NCBI GenBank assembly: GCA_027627225.1 | Contig: JAPFQT010000370.1 | Coordinates: 18,501 to 82,500, forward strand | Reading direction: 5' to 3' | Source of the DNA: Congeria kusceri | Lineage: Eukaryota; Mollusca; Bivalvia; Myida; Dreissenidae | Length of the DNA stretch: 64,000 nucleotides | In this document: one piece after another, positions 43,701-53,850 of the stretch | Position numbering within the stretch: position 1 is the stretch's first letter | Layout: each line of letters opens with the position of its first letter | Position numbers and translations under genes: made by a program | Notes under the pieces: model-generated | The model's input: only the letters and a program-made list of their open reading frames with translations | Database searches by the model: none | Told to the model about the DNA's origin: nothing

Positions 43701-45690
43701 ATCAAAGAGACCTTTATGCATGTTCACGCGAGAGGTGGAGTAAAAGCCATGGAGGTGGCACTTAGAACCAGAGGTGATTGCAAGGTAGACACCTACACAT
43801 TTAATCACTGCAAACTTGTACCAGCTTTGGCTAAGACCATTCTGTTTTTATATTTAGTTAAGCGTCAACCTCATTTTGTAAAACCTATCTACCTATTCGC
43901 AAAAAACACACACACTCGTTTCGAAAAAACAAACAAATTGTCTTGATCTTGATAATAGAAAATGAAATAGTTTTGATGCTTTAATAACAGAAACAGCATA
44001 TGAAACATATTTAAAACTACTGACCTATTTAAAGACTATCAATTAATGGAATATTGAAATATAACACAAGAGTTTTCAACAGTTGAGTTTACAGAAATTT
44101 AGCATAATAACATGCTCAAAGTTCATAAAATCACACAAGCATGTTTTCAAAGATGACCCCATTCAATTTCGACTGAATCCTCGTTTGTTGTTACTTTTTC
44201 ACATTATATGTATGTGTGTGCCTGGCGGCACCTCTGGCTGCTAATGAGAGTTCTCTCCTGCTGTCGCAACTGGAGTTTCGCTTTGTTTGTTTTTGCTAGT
44301 GTTGTATGTCGCAATCAAATAAGCCATCAGTAAGGAAGAAAGAATTGCTTGCCAGATGTCATTAAAAAAGTTGAATTGTTCATTATCTACTTTCTTGATT
44401 TCATTAACTCAAGGTGAGTGACTTTCTGTGCAGCCGTGTGATGACTAGTTTGTGGAACGTCATCTCCATTGTCGGGGAACCCATGCAGAGGATTTGTGGT
44501 AACCGTATTGTCCATCTAACCCATTGACTAAGAAAAGTTGTGTCCAAGGAGAATTTTCTGTAGCCTTTTTGTAGGTTTTGAAGCCATGACTCAAACAATG
44601 TCATACAGTACTTTCATTCTCATTACGCCACTGCTTAGGGTCTCGGTGAGTAGCCATCGAGATACTGATTGATCGTGTGGTTTATGTGTCAAATAAAGAT
44701 GCAAAGATTAAACACTACTTGATAAGAACCGTCTCGTCGTTTTTAGGCTGAGAACATATCCTTTTTGAACATGTCTGTTATTATTGCCCTATATAATGAT
44801 TTTCGAGTCTTGAATATGCATAGTTTATTCGGTAATGCCACTGCTACCACACCAGAAAGGAAGGAAAGCTTCGACGAACTTGGTAAAATATGTACCATGG
44901 CAATGTTGGAACAAAGGGCGGGCAACTCTTGTATACAAATGATTAAACAACACCAATACTATTGGCACTATCTTTTGTCTATTAAAATGGCATCTAAAAT
45001 ATCCGTAAAAGCAACAAAAAAAGCCCAATCGTAGTGGTAGCTGAAGGAAATATCAATGATCAGAGTGACTAGACGCTCGTTCGTTAGCGCTTTTAACTCT
45101 TATCAAAATGTTTTTTTGTGCTGACGGAGCTCAAAACCTACGCGCACGCGAACGCTTAACAAAGTAATAAAACAGAACGGCCTAATTGATGATTACGTTA
45201 AGGTCATAAAAATGGTAGGTTGAAGTACATATTAATAATGCATAGTAAGAACTTCATTGACTTGCAAAATCTAATACAAAGGCAAGAGACCATTTTTATA
45301 TGTTTTTCAACATTTTATTAAATTACTCGGCCCATCAGCAATTAGTAACAAAGTAAACACAACGAAACAACCGAAATCACAAACAGTGTAATGAATAAAC
45401 ATATGTAGATGACTAAATATATGTAGTTATGTATCAATTGAAATTCCAATATTTTAGGGTAAGAAAGAAAAGTTCAAGTAAGTGGAAGTTGGTAAATTAC
45501 TTGAATTTTGACATAATGTTTTAAACAAACAAAGCGAACTTAATTAAACTGTCTTTTCAGAAAATGTAAAGGGTTGCTGTAGATTAAACATATTAGGTCT
45601 AAGAAGATTTGGAAACCAAGTGGATTTTGCTATTTAACTTAGGAACCGTTAGGGATTTACTGATGTGTAACCTGTAAGTTCCACTTCCGG
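43701..45690. other. Non-coding DNA with unsupported short ORFs
   Basis: Frames at 43716-43946 (76 codons) and 44765-45034 (89 codons) have mixed composition but no splice signals, paralogues or domain I recognise. The 44765 frame ends in a basic run (KATKKAQS). Both could be real small exons; I see no positive evidence for them. Confidence 0.35.
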
Positions 45691-45691
45691 T

Positions 45692-45699
45692 CTTTCCAA
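45692..45699. promoter_or_regulatory. ETS-type promoter site
   Basis: ACTTCCGG lies 3 bp upstream of AAAAATGGCGGG. Sites like this are typical of TATA-less metazoan promoters close to the start codon. Confidence 0.4.
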
Positions 45700-45701
45700 A
45701 A

Positions 45702-45776
45702 ATGGCGGGATATGGAAACACATTTTTAGACGGTAAATTTGTAGACGAATTTTACACTTCAAATCACGTGACAATG
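45702..45776 (+). CDS. Probable first coding exon (25 residues)
   Basis: AAAAATGGCGGG is a good start context. The frame reads MAGYGNTFLDGK and FVDEFYTSNHVTM, then a GTAAAT donor at 45777, phase 0. An earlier donor (GACG|GTAAAT at 45732) is also possible. The ETS-like site just upstream supports a promoter-proximal exon. No downstream exon is convincingly joined, though exon-like blocks on the same strand lie at 49592 and 52626-52796. The protein is not recognised. Confidence 0.45.
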
Positions 45777-46500
45777 GTAAATATTGATTGTTTCAATGTG
45801 TTTATACAATAAATAATTTATTTACACATAAAATTAAGAATGACTTGGCTGCTACATTATGAAAATTCTAGATTTTGCTGCTATATCTATTCGGATAGAG
45901 TCGCGGTACGGACGGTGTCGCGGTAAATAATAAGTCATCTAGTGGACATAATTTATTATATTATAAACAAAACCCACCTCTTTTTCTATTGTCGGCTTCT
46001 TATTATGAAAACTATCTGAAAATGCATAGAATATTTGCAAAGTACATTCTTTTTTGTTTAAACATGCTTGTATAATGCATTTCTTCTATGAGTCTCATCC
46101 GATTTAATTGCAGAATTTAATAAGATATTGTTTTTACTCTGTCGTCTTTGCCAAATTAGTAGGAGTATTTCCCAGTGGGTTTTGTACATAAGTTATTTCC
46201 TTTCCGATAAATAAGGTTATGCTGTGCACTATTTAGTTTTCAAAATTGGCAAGGATTGTCCCTTGTAACCGATTACCGCGACTCATCCAAGTTGTCAAAT
46301 TTAACCTATAGACTGTGTTGTGTGGTTTGGTGTTTTGCAGGTATTCCAAATAAAATAATAGTTTTTTTGTTGATTGCCATGTGTGTTTAAGGCATTTTGA
46401 CACCTAATAATTGTTTATTAAAATTTGTAAGTGTTATGTTTCCATTTGGTTATTCAAAAAAATTGTTAGTACCGCGACTCCATCGGAACACAGTATACAT
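45777..46500. other. Non-coding DNA, presumed intron
   Basis: AT-rich. TCGCGGTACGGACGG near 45901 and ACCGCGACTCATCC near 46275 are isolated CG-rich patches. ACCGCGACTCC recurs near 46472. Confidence 0.35.
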
Positions 46501-46501
46501 T

Positions 46502-46900
46502 ATGTAGTGAATATGATAACTTCCAACAGCGTTCTGTTGAGCTAGCTTTTCAGTGATGCGGTTGAAGTGTACTGACTGCGTTATGTTAAGCAACATCAGA
46601 TACATGTGTATGGTTACTGCCTGGATGGGTGACCATTAGTTACATCAGTGGTGTCAGAAGTAAACTTGGTCAGGCTCCCAATTTGTCTTAAGGGAACAGA
46701 GCATGTATGGGGTTGAGCTCAAGGGAGCTGGAGAAGTGACAAGGTCTCACGAAGCTCAGGGAGCTGGAAATTTCTACAAGGGCTCTGGGTTCTCAAAAGA
46801 TAAAGAGGGGAGGAGTGTAGTGAATATGGTCACTTCCAACAGCGTTGCTGTTGAGCTAGCTTTTCAGTGATGCGGTTAAAGTGTACGGACTGTATCAATT
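46502..46900 (+). mobile_element. 5S-rRNA-derived SINE-like element with duplicated head
   Basis: A head block GTAGTGAATATGATAACTTC, CAACAGCGTT and GAGCTAGCTTTTCAGTGATG precedes a 5S-like segment at 46584-46635. The body has TGGTGTCAGAAGTAAAC and GGGGTTGAGC. The tail is GAGGGGAGGAGTGTAGTG. The head block is then repeated (46817-46893). The 5S-like part, body and tail follow the same plan as the tRNA-like element at 40385-40690. Confidence 0.7.
46584..46635 (+). pseudogene. 5S rRNA-like internal promoter segment
   Basis: TGTTAAGCAACATCAGAT resembles the 5S A box (GTTAAGCAACGTCGGGC form), and CTGGATGGGTGACC matches the C box with a perfect 12-base GGATGGGTGACC. The spacing is close to that of metazoan 5S genes. 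The flanks do not extend to a full 120-nt 5S gene, so this is a 5S-derived RNA polymerase III promoter inside a SINE and not a functional 5S gene. Confidence 0.75.
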
Positions 46901-47029
46901 ATGAAAATTCTAAACAAATGAATGGTGAACTGTACAATGATTACAATGAACAATACGACGTTACAGGTGCCTATGAATCATAGTATGACAATGTTTATTT
47001 ACTTTTCATAACGAATATACGTTAGAAAT

Positions 47030-47405
47030 ATAACCCAGGTGAAAAAATCCCAAGCCACAATGGGAATCAAACCCGGGACCTCCCGGTTCCTAGGCAAACA
47101 CTCTACTGTGTTGCTATAAAAGCTAGCTCATATAGCAAGGCAGTATAAGTGTCCGTTATACATCACCCTACTACATACTCTCCCTCCATGTATGAAATTT
47201 TTCCATGAATTTCTTTCTGCCTTGATATCTGTGGGAAGTCGTATATATACTGACCACAGTGGGTTTATTTACTTTGGGCGCCAATGTAACCTAGCTGAAA
47301 AAATCCCAAGCCAAAATGGGAATTGAACCCGGGACTTCTAGCTATAAAAGCTAGCTCATATAGCAAGGCAGTATAAGTGTCCCTTACATCACCCTACTAC
47401 AGAAG
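47030..47405 (-). mobile_element. Two tandem copies of a tRNA-like SINE fragment
   Basis: The block GTGAAAAAATCCCAAGCC to CATCACCCTACTAC occurs at 47038-47173 and again, shortened, at 47294-47400. Read on the minus strand it has GAGCTAGCTTTTATAGC, AGAGTGTTTGCCTAGGAACC and GGTCCCGGGTTTGATTCCC (B box). Between the copies the minus strand carries CATGGAGGGAGAGTATGTAG, matching the GGAGGAGAGTAGTG tail of the 40.4- and 46.5-kb elements. The second copy lacks about 38 bp of anticodon-arm region. Confidence 0.65.
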
Positions 47406-48336
47406 CAATCATTTGGACAGTGAAAATGTCTTGAAATATTTAGTGCAGCAATGAGCCAGTAATGGATTATGTGGATCCATGTGCAGAAAAGTTCTAATAA
47501 TTATTCGTAATGGTGGATTCTGAGCTATTTTTTGTATGGGCAGAATCAACACTATGTCTAAACAGTTTATGCTAATTTCCTGTAGCAAATCAATTTCACA
47601 CTTTTCATACGTATTTTATGCAGATACGCATCTTATCTGGACTTATGACTGCACATCGATGGAGATACAAAAATTAGGTTGGTATGCGCTACAAAACTTA
47701 TTAAACAGGGCTTTCATTAACTTTTGAAAACTGGAAGTTTGAACTTCCTGGCCTCTGATTTTGAAAGTTTTGCTCATAATATTTGGAAGTTTTGACAGTA
47801 TTGCGCTACATGAGTCCTGAGTATTACAGAAATGAAATTAAGTAGTAATGTATAAAAATTCAAGGTGTTTTTAAGGCCGGTTCTTTTCATAAAGTGTTTA
47901 TATGCCAATTTATTTAGTGAAAGAGGTTAACATTTAGATAAATTACTTAATTTTTCTTCTAATTTGTTCATCCTTACATGATGGAACATCCTTGGCTGAA
48001 ATATTGGAAGTCCTGTGACAAAAACTGGGAGTAAAGTACTCCCAAACTTCCCTTAATGGAAGTTTGATTAAAAAGTAAAGACCTCACAGTTCTCTGCACT
48101 ACGTTTTTATATGGCCATCTATACACCCACGCTTTCCATGCGGATGACGGGATGTTGTACGTGTCAGTATAGTTTTCGCGCACTTTTCTAGCCGAACGAA
48201 GGCTTTTCATGTACACGTGTATTTTAACCGTAAAAAAAATTTGTGTTTATGACGTGTGAACAGTAAAATTCGGATAGGCGTTTCGCATTTCGATTTAGTA
48301 TATGTGTTGTGAATTATATTAGTTTCATTTCTCCAT
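47406..48336. other. Non-coding spacer
   Basis: GGAAGTTTGAACTTCC near 47731 is a small palindrome. Frames at 47536 (63 codons) and 47974 (80 codons, minus) are unsupported. Confidence 0.35.
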
Positions 48337-48337
48337 T

Positions 48338-48481
48338 ATAAAATCGTGCTGGGCTAGAATAACGCGGGCAAAATCCTGCTGGGCTAGAATAACGCGGGCA
48401 AAATCCTGCTGGGCTAGAATAACGCGGGCAAAATCCTGCTGGGCTAGAATAACGCGGGCAAAATCACGAAAAACTCGCGGA
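48338..48481. repeat. 30-bp tandem array, about 4.7 units
   Basis: TGCTGGGCTAGAATAACGCG then GGCAAAATCC repeats with an exact 30-bp period. Only the first copy (CGTGC for CCTGC) and the last copy differ. Because 30 is divisible by three, the minus-strand frame reads a 10-residue repeat (FARVILAQQD). That frame (108 codons, 48325-48651) has no other support. Confidence 0.95.
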
Positions 48482-49591
48482 AATGACGCGTGTATAGCTG
48501 CGATGTTACATGTATACCGCAGCTTAGTACAAAGTTTAAGCGTTATCGGTAGATTCTGAGCCGTTTTTTTTGTGCTAAAAATAATTATATTTGTAGGAGT
48601 TTGCCATATGTGATCCGTATTTTTACTAACCAATGAAAAAGCAGTATTCAAGTTTTACATTACTCGGTGCAATATGGAGGACTTAATGTAGAATTTGAAC
48701 AGTGCATTTTTGTAAGGATAAGGATTAAGTGTTAACATAAGTTTTATGTTGACTTTTTGGCACGCAATTGGTAAATTAATATTGAATCATCGTTAAATGA
48801 ATAATGAGTGGTAAAATATGAAATTGCAGCTCGTAAAGTTTCCGACATGAATGCATGTCGGAACTATGCTACAGGAAAATAGCACTTGCCAATATGAGGT
48901 TGGTGTATATATTGGAGTATGTGCAGAACTGACCTTGGTCAGTCATTGTCAGCCAGGCATGGTGATTACTGGATTTGCGGTCTCGTGTTGACTCTCCTTG
49001 TGGTTTGAATTATGATCAAAAGTTGACACTCTCTGAAACCTTTTGTCCACGCATGTATGAATGATAACTTTCATCATAAATCAAACATGACTTGAAATTG
49101 ATAGTGATTATGACTGGTGCTCACTGGTGTCACTCAGGCAAAGAGAGGGTTGACCTTCTCACAGACAAGACTGACATGCCAGCTTTCAGCTCAGACATTT
49201 GCATGTCTTAATATCATCTGTAATTGCTTTGTGGACAGATGATGTCATTATTTTAACTCTCCAATAGTGTCCACATTCTTAATCTTAAGTAAAACATTTA
49301 ATTCTTACAAAATATATCAGGAGAAAAACTGTGGTATTGCTTGTAAAATTACATATAAACAAGATTGCACGTTGGACATATGGTACTAAAATGGTACTAT
49401 GGTTGAATATCTCCTATACTGAACAGTGTCTCAATACAAACATGTTTCTTTGTATGACAGACCTCAAAGAAGTCAAATTCAGATACCAACTAATGGTTTT
49501 AATTGGCTCGAATGTGTCTCTGTAAGCCATTTGAATGTTATGGAGCTTAAGTAAATAGGTTGAAACTAAATCATGTTCCTTTGTATTGCAG
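48482..49591. other. Non-coding DNA
   Basis: TTCCGACATGAATGCATGTCGGAA at 48839-48862 is a perfect 24-bp palindrome. No other feature is supported; frames at 49331-49617 are unsupported. Confidence 0.5.
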
Positions 49592-49731
49592 GCCTCGAAG
49601 CAAGACAGAAATCTCAATCTGTCCTATGAGAAGGTGTTGACACAGTTTTTTGCAAAGAGTGCAGCCATCGTTCAGCCATGTTGGCGATAAAGATCCCACA
49701 CATGCGGCCATCAGAGCCCCATATACCAGAT
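49592..49731 (+). CDS. Exon-like block, plus strand
   Basis: The acceptor TTCCTTTGTATTGCAG and donor GAT|GTGAGT bound 140 nt. The only frame open from the acceptor reads ASKQDRNLNLSYEKV then LTQFFAKSAAIVQPCWR, TAA at 49688-49690. A different frame is open into the donor (MLAIKIPHMRPSEPH). Either the exon is terminal (stop at 49690) or a frameshift separates the two halves. The family is not recognised. Confidence 0.4.
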
Positions 49732-50290
49732 GTGAGTGTGCAGCATCTTACTTAAGTGAGATTTAAAACATGCGGCCTTTTATTGCTCATGTATTATTTT
49801 ACACAGGCAGAGATTTACGGGACGCAATTTTCTGCGTCAAATATGCATATATTGTCAGTCAGGACCCGTCATTTAAAAAACTCTGCGTCACATCGGACGC
49901 ACAATATTTCTAATGTATCGGTACTGTGATCATTACAAGAAAGACAACTCCAGTTAGTCATGTCTGTACAGAGTTGTACATCATGTGTTTCTTGTTGACT
50001 ATTGACCAGTCGTATGCTTGCGCACCTGTCGTTGCTAGGCACATAGTCGCTTATTCTGAATACTTCTATATTTATCTCGCAAATGCAAATGTAGTGTAGT
50101 GTTTCATTGTAAGCTAAATTGGGTACTAAATTGATTAAAGAACACAAGGCTATTGAGATGAAATGATTTTTGGGCATAGATGTGAATAATTTACAGAAAT
50201 ATACTACTGAAATGTTCCAGTTAGGTATAAATATAAACATTAATAATGTATTCTTTTATATTTAAATGATCCAATACGCTGTGTGCTATT
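49732..50290. other. Non-coding DNA
   Basis: The 123-codon minus-strand frame at 49869-50240 contains a Cys-containing stretch but has no splice or homology support. CTGCGTCACATCGGACGC near 49882 and TTTCTGCGTCAAATATGC near 49830 hint at a small inverted repeat. Confidence 0.35.
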
Positions 50291-50294
50291 TTTA

Positions 50295-51645
50295 GCTCAC
50301 CTGAGCACAAAGTGCTCATGGTGAGCTTTTGTGATTGCCCGCTGTCCGTCGTCCGTGCGTGTGTCCGTCAATTTTTCATTAAAATGACATCTACTCCTAA
50401 ACCACTTTACAGATTTTTACCAAATTTCACGGGAATGATCATTGGGTGACCCTCTTTCAAAGTTGTTAAATAATTACAGTCCGCTTCATATGTAGGTCAC
50501 CAGAGCTAAAAATAGATTAAAAAGTGTGAACTTAAAAAATCTTCTCTGAAACCTCAAGTCCCAGAGGTTTCATATTTGGTATGTAACATCCTATAGTGGT
50601 CCTCTACAAAGATTGTTCAAATAATGGCCCTGGTGTCAAAACTGGCCATTTCCTGGGGGTCACATGGTTTATATAGAATATATAGCATTATGACTTTACA
50701 AATCTTCTCCTCTCTGAAGCTGTAAGGCCCAGAGGTTTCATATTTGGTTTGTAACATCCTTTAGTGGTTGTTTACAAGGTTTGTTCAAACCGGGGGTCAT
50801 TTGGTTTATACAGTAGCAAAATGACCTTTAAAATCTTCTCCTCTGAAACAACAAGGCCCAGAGGTTTCATATGTGGTATGTAACATTTGATAGTGGTCCT
50901 CTACAAAGATTGTTCAAATTATGCCCCTGGGGTCAAAACTGGCTACGCCCTGGGGGGTCACATGGTTTATATAGACTTATATGGCAAAACATCTTTTAAA
51001 ATCTTCGCCTGAAACTGCAAGGCCCAGAGGTTCGTATTTCGTATGTAGCATCCTAAAGTGGTCCTCTACAAAAATTGTTCATATTATGCCCCATGAGTAA
51101 AAACTGACCCCAGTGGTCACATGGTTTATATAAACTTATATAGCAAAATGACTTTAAAATTCTATTCCTCTGAAACCGCAAGGCCTTGAGGCTTCATATT
51201 TGGTATGTATATGTGGTCCTCTACAAATATTTTTCAAATTATGCCCTTGGGGTCAAAACTGGTCACGGCCAGGGGGTCACATGGTTTATATAAAATTAAA
51301 TAGCAAACTGACTTTAAAAATCCTCTCCTCTGAAACGGCAAGGCCCACAGCTTTCCTATACGTAGTATGTAACATTGCATAGTGGTCCTCTCCAAAGATT
51401 GTTCAAATTATGCCCCTGTGGTCAAATCTGGCCACACCCCAAGGGGTCACATGGTTTATTTAGACTCAAATCGCAGAATATCTTAAAAAAGCTTTACCTG
51501 AAACCGCAACGCCCAGAGGTTTGTAAAGATTGTTCAAATTATGACCCTGGGATAAAAATAAGCCACACCTCGGAGATGCAAATTCTAATTGGGTTGCGAG
51601 GTCTCAGGTGAGCGTCCTAGGGCCCTCACGGCCCTATTGTTAATG
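50295..51645 (+). mobile_element. Repeat bounded by AGCTCACCTGAGC ends, copy 2, about 1.35 kb
   Basis: It begins AGCTCACCTGAGCACAAAG and GTGCTCATGGTGAGC, with a TCCGTCGTCCGTGCGTGTG tract. About seven internal units of 160-190 bp follow, sharing AAGGCCCAGAGGTTTCATAT, GTATGTAACATCC, GTGGTCCTCTACAAAGATTG, TTCAAATTATGCCCCTGGGG and GGGTCACATGGTTTATATAG. It ends GGTCTCAGGTGAGCGTCCTA then GGGCCCTCACGGCCCTA. The ends are inverted (CTCACCTGAG / CTCAGGTGAG). ORFs inside (60 and 78 codons) are repeat-derived. Confidence 0.85.
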
Positions 51646-52047
51646 ATGGTTCTACTTTGACTCAGTTAGCATTTATTCATATTGCAAATGGTTCAATGGC
51701 CTGCAAATAAATATTTTCGCCTTTCATTTGCTTCCCCAAAATGTAAAATGCCACGTTTAAACACTCTAAAGTATGTTTCAATTACACAAAGTCACAAAAT
51801 AAATTAACAGCAAAAACAAGCAAACACGGTAATTGGGACCCCGCCTTTATTTACAGGAAAATCATCTACCTGAGTCCTGTCGACCCCTAAAATTTCACAT
51901 TGATGTTAAACCCTGCACAGGGAATACAGAATAGTCTTCGTTACGATTGACGAAATTGATATTAAAAAAGATTAAGTTAAAAAAAAAAACACTGTCAATA
52001 TGTACCCAGGGTTTGCATTTCATGCCTATGTTTCCCATATTTTCCAG
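51646..52047. other. Non-coding spacer
   Basis: AT-rich, A-run near 51980. It leads to the acceptor of the talin-like fragment. Confidence 0.4.
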
Positions 52048-52163
52048 GGTGTCATTGCGAGGCTGGGGGGACCATGGAAGAGGCTGCGGATACGATCCTC
52101 ACGGTAACAGACCGACTGCTCAGCAGCGTTTGTGACGCCCATGAGATGGTGAGACAGGCCTAG
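52048..52163 (+). pseudogene. Talin-like rod exon fragment with in-frame stop
   Basis: The acceptor CCCATATTTTCCAG is followed, after two bases, by CHCEAGGTMEEAADT and ILTVTDRLLSSVCDAH, then EMVRQA and TAG (52161-52163). The core ADTILTVT then SS-x-x-DA-x-EMVRQA matches a helix of the talin rod as I recall it. In talin the sequence continues with a short linker to LAQAT or similar. Here CTAGCAACCTGCACAG after the stop could be that continuation out of frame, implying a small deletion. The fragment is short and isolated. A donor at ATG|GTGAGA could also truncate it. Confidence 0.55.
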
Positions 52164-52625
52164 CAACCTGCACAGGTAGTTTTGTATTATAGAACTCTTA
52201 TGTTTTGGCTGCATTTTCCATCATCATGTGAATTTATTTCAACCTGACGATACAATGACATCCATGTAGGCTATAATTATGTTAATACTCTCACCATAGA
52301 AACTTGGGATAATCATGGAATAATTACTGACTGCATCTGATTTTAAAATGTTCACACTGATTCTGCAGATGAGTTGTGTAACATTGTTTTAAGCAATGGT
52401 TCATGATTTTAAAGCAGTGTGGTAAATCACTAATTATTTAGTAATTATTTAATTGAAAGATATGTACCCGGTATGTCCTTTGTCTTATAGAACTTTTCTC
52501 ACTTTCGACCACAGGTGGCCTGTTGAGTACTCACATAATCACAATAAAAGTTTGAATAAATTCTTGTTATAGTTACAAGCATTCCATCCACGTGATCTTT
52601 TTATATTTCTGTTGTGTTTACACAG
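52164..52625. other. Non-coding DNA downstream of the talin-like fragment
   Basis: AT-rich. I see no further rod-like helix in frame. Confidence 0.4.
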
Positions 52626-52669
52626 TTGAAGTACGGAGGACAAATTGGTCAGCCAGGGACTCGAGTTCT
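52626..52669 (+). CDS. Exon-like block, plus strand
   Basis: The acceptor GTTGTGTTTACACAG and donor TTCT|GTAAGC bound 44 nt. The frame EVRRTNWSARDSSS joins the next block (52733) in phase 0. The alternative LKYGGQIGQPGTRVL frame ends in a stop on joining. Relation to the exons at 45702 or 49592 is unknown. Confidence 0.3.
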
Positions 52670-52732
52670 GTAAGCAGTGGGAATGGAACTCGAGCCAGAC
52701 ACTGGACCTGTACTGACCTCCCTCCTGCCTAG

Positions 52733-52796
52733 GTGGAAGTGACAGTGGAAGGGATAGTTGTCAAGTCAAGGATTGCAAACACAAGTTCTTGCCGAG
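52733..52796 (+). CDS. Exon-like block, plus strand
   Basis: A strong pyrimidine tract with acceptor (CCTCCCTCCTGCCTAG) and donor CGAG|GTAAGA bound 64 nt. VEVTVEGIVVKSRIANTS is open; a second frame, GSDSGRDSCQVKDCKHK, is also open. Splice quality is the main evidence. Confidence 0.35.
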
Positions 52797-52877
52797 GTAA
52801 GATGACAATGATACCAACAATAGTCGCTGCCTCAGTGCCATGCTGTCCAAATACAGTTTGAATGCACTGAACAGATT

Positions 52878-53520
52878 TTTAGCTCACTTGAGCTTGAAAT
52901 GCTCTGGTGTGAACTATTTTGGTCAGTCATCGTCTGTCTTCAGTTGTTTGTTGTCTGTCTTTTGTTATCAGCATTTCGTATTTTGCTTGTAACAACTTCT
53001 CTGAAGCCACTGGATGGATGTTGAAAAAACTGGGCATATAATTTTATGTTCAGTCCTCGCAAAATCCATTTCATACTGCGTGTTGTCAATTCGGTCAGTC
53101 AATGTACTTCAAGTCAATTATTCATTGTAGTGCCATTAGTAACTTGGTCTAAAGAAGGCCAGTACCGAGCCAAATTGTGCATACTATTGTCAAGTTCCCC
53201 TGGAATAATTTTGAGTTATTTGTGCCATGAAATGTACTAGTCTGTGCTTGTTCGCTGTGACATTGTGTTTATTATAATGCGTAGAAATACTTAATATTAA
53301 TAATCAGTAACATGTCTTGTTGCACATATCTGCAATATGTTCCAGTCCAATGATGAGTGAATTTTGGCCTCCAATGTGCTTACAAAGTTTGTGCCAAGCA
53401 TCATGCATATTGCTGTCGAAAGAAGCTTATACACTGGCATTTTGTCCTGTTGTATGTACATGTATCAGTGCGTCTGTAAACACTTTAAATATCTTTCCAT
53501 AAACTACTAGGAAATATTCA
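52878..53520. repeat. Diverged relative of the CTCACCTGAGC-ended repeat
   Basis: AGCTCACTTGAGCTTGAAAT then GCTCTGGTGTGAAC, and a TCAGTCATCGTCTGTCTTC tract, match the first 60 bp of the 50.3-kb element in layout. The other end is not found, and the rest is AT-rich with unsupported frames (53046, 53317). Confidence 0.4.
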
Positions 53521-53556
53521 ACCGAATTACACAGCAATTATTCTTGGAGAATTAAC

Positions 53557-53850
53557 AATAAACCTACCTTTTTATGAACAAGTTCCAGCTAATATAACAA
53601 TAAATCTACATTTTTATGAACAAGTTCCAGCTAATATAACAATAAACCTACATTTTTATGAACAAGTTCCAGCTAATATAACAATAAACCTACCTTTTTA
53701 TGAACAAGTTCCAGCTAATATAACAATAAATCTACATTTTTATGAACAAGTTCCAGCTAATATAACAATAAACCTACATTTTTATGAACAAGTTCCAGCT
53801 AATATAACAATAAACCTACATTTTTATGAATAAGTTCCAGCTAATATAAC
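53557..53850. repeat. 42-bp tandem array, exactly seven units
   Basis: AATAAACCTACCTTTTTATG then AACAAGTTCCAGCTAATATA and AC is repeated seven times with perfect period (starts 53557, 53599, 53641, 53683, 53725, 53767, 53809). Only CCT/TCT, ACC/ACA and one AAC/AAT substitution vary. The high homogeneity suggests recent expansion. Confidence 0.97.

Noticed and set aside
46584..46635. Functional 5S rRNA gene
   Set aside because: Only the internal control region is similar. The 5' and 3' stems of 5S are absent and the body continues into a SINE-like tail.
49869..50240. 123-codon minus-strand frame
   Set aside because: No splice sites, domain or phase-compatible neighbour. AT-rich composition explains its openness poorly but no positive evidence exists.
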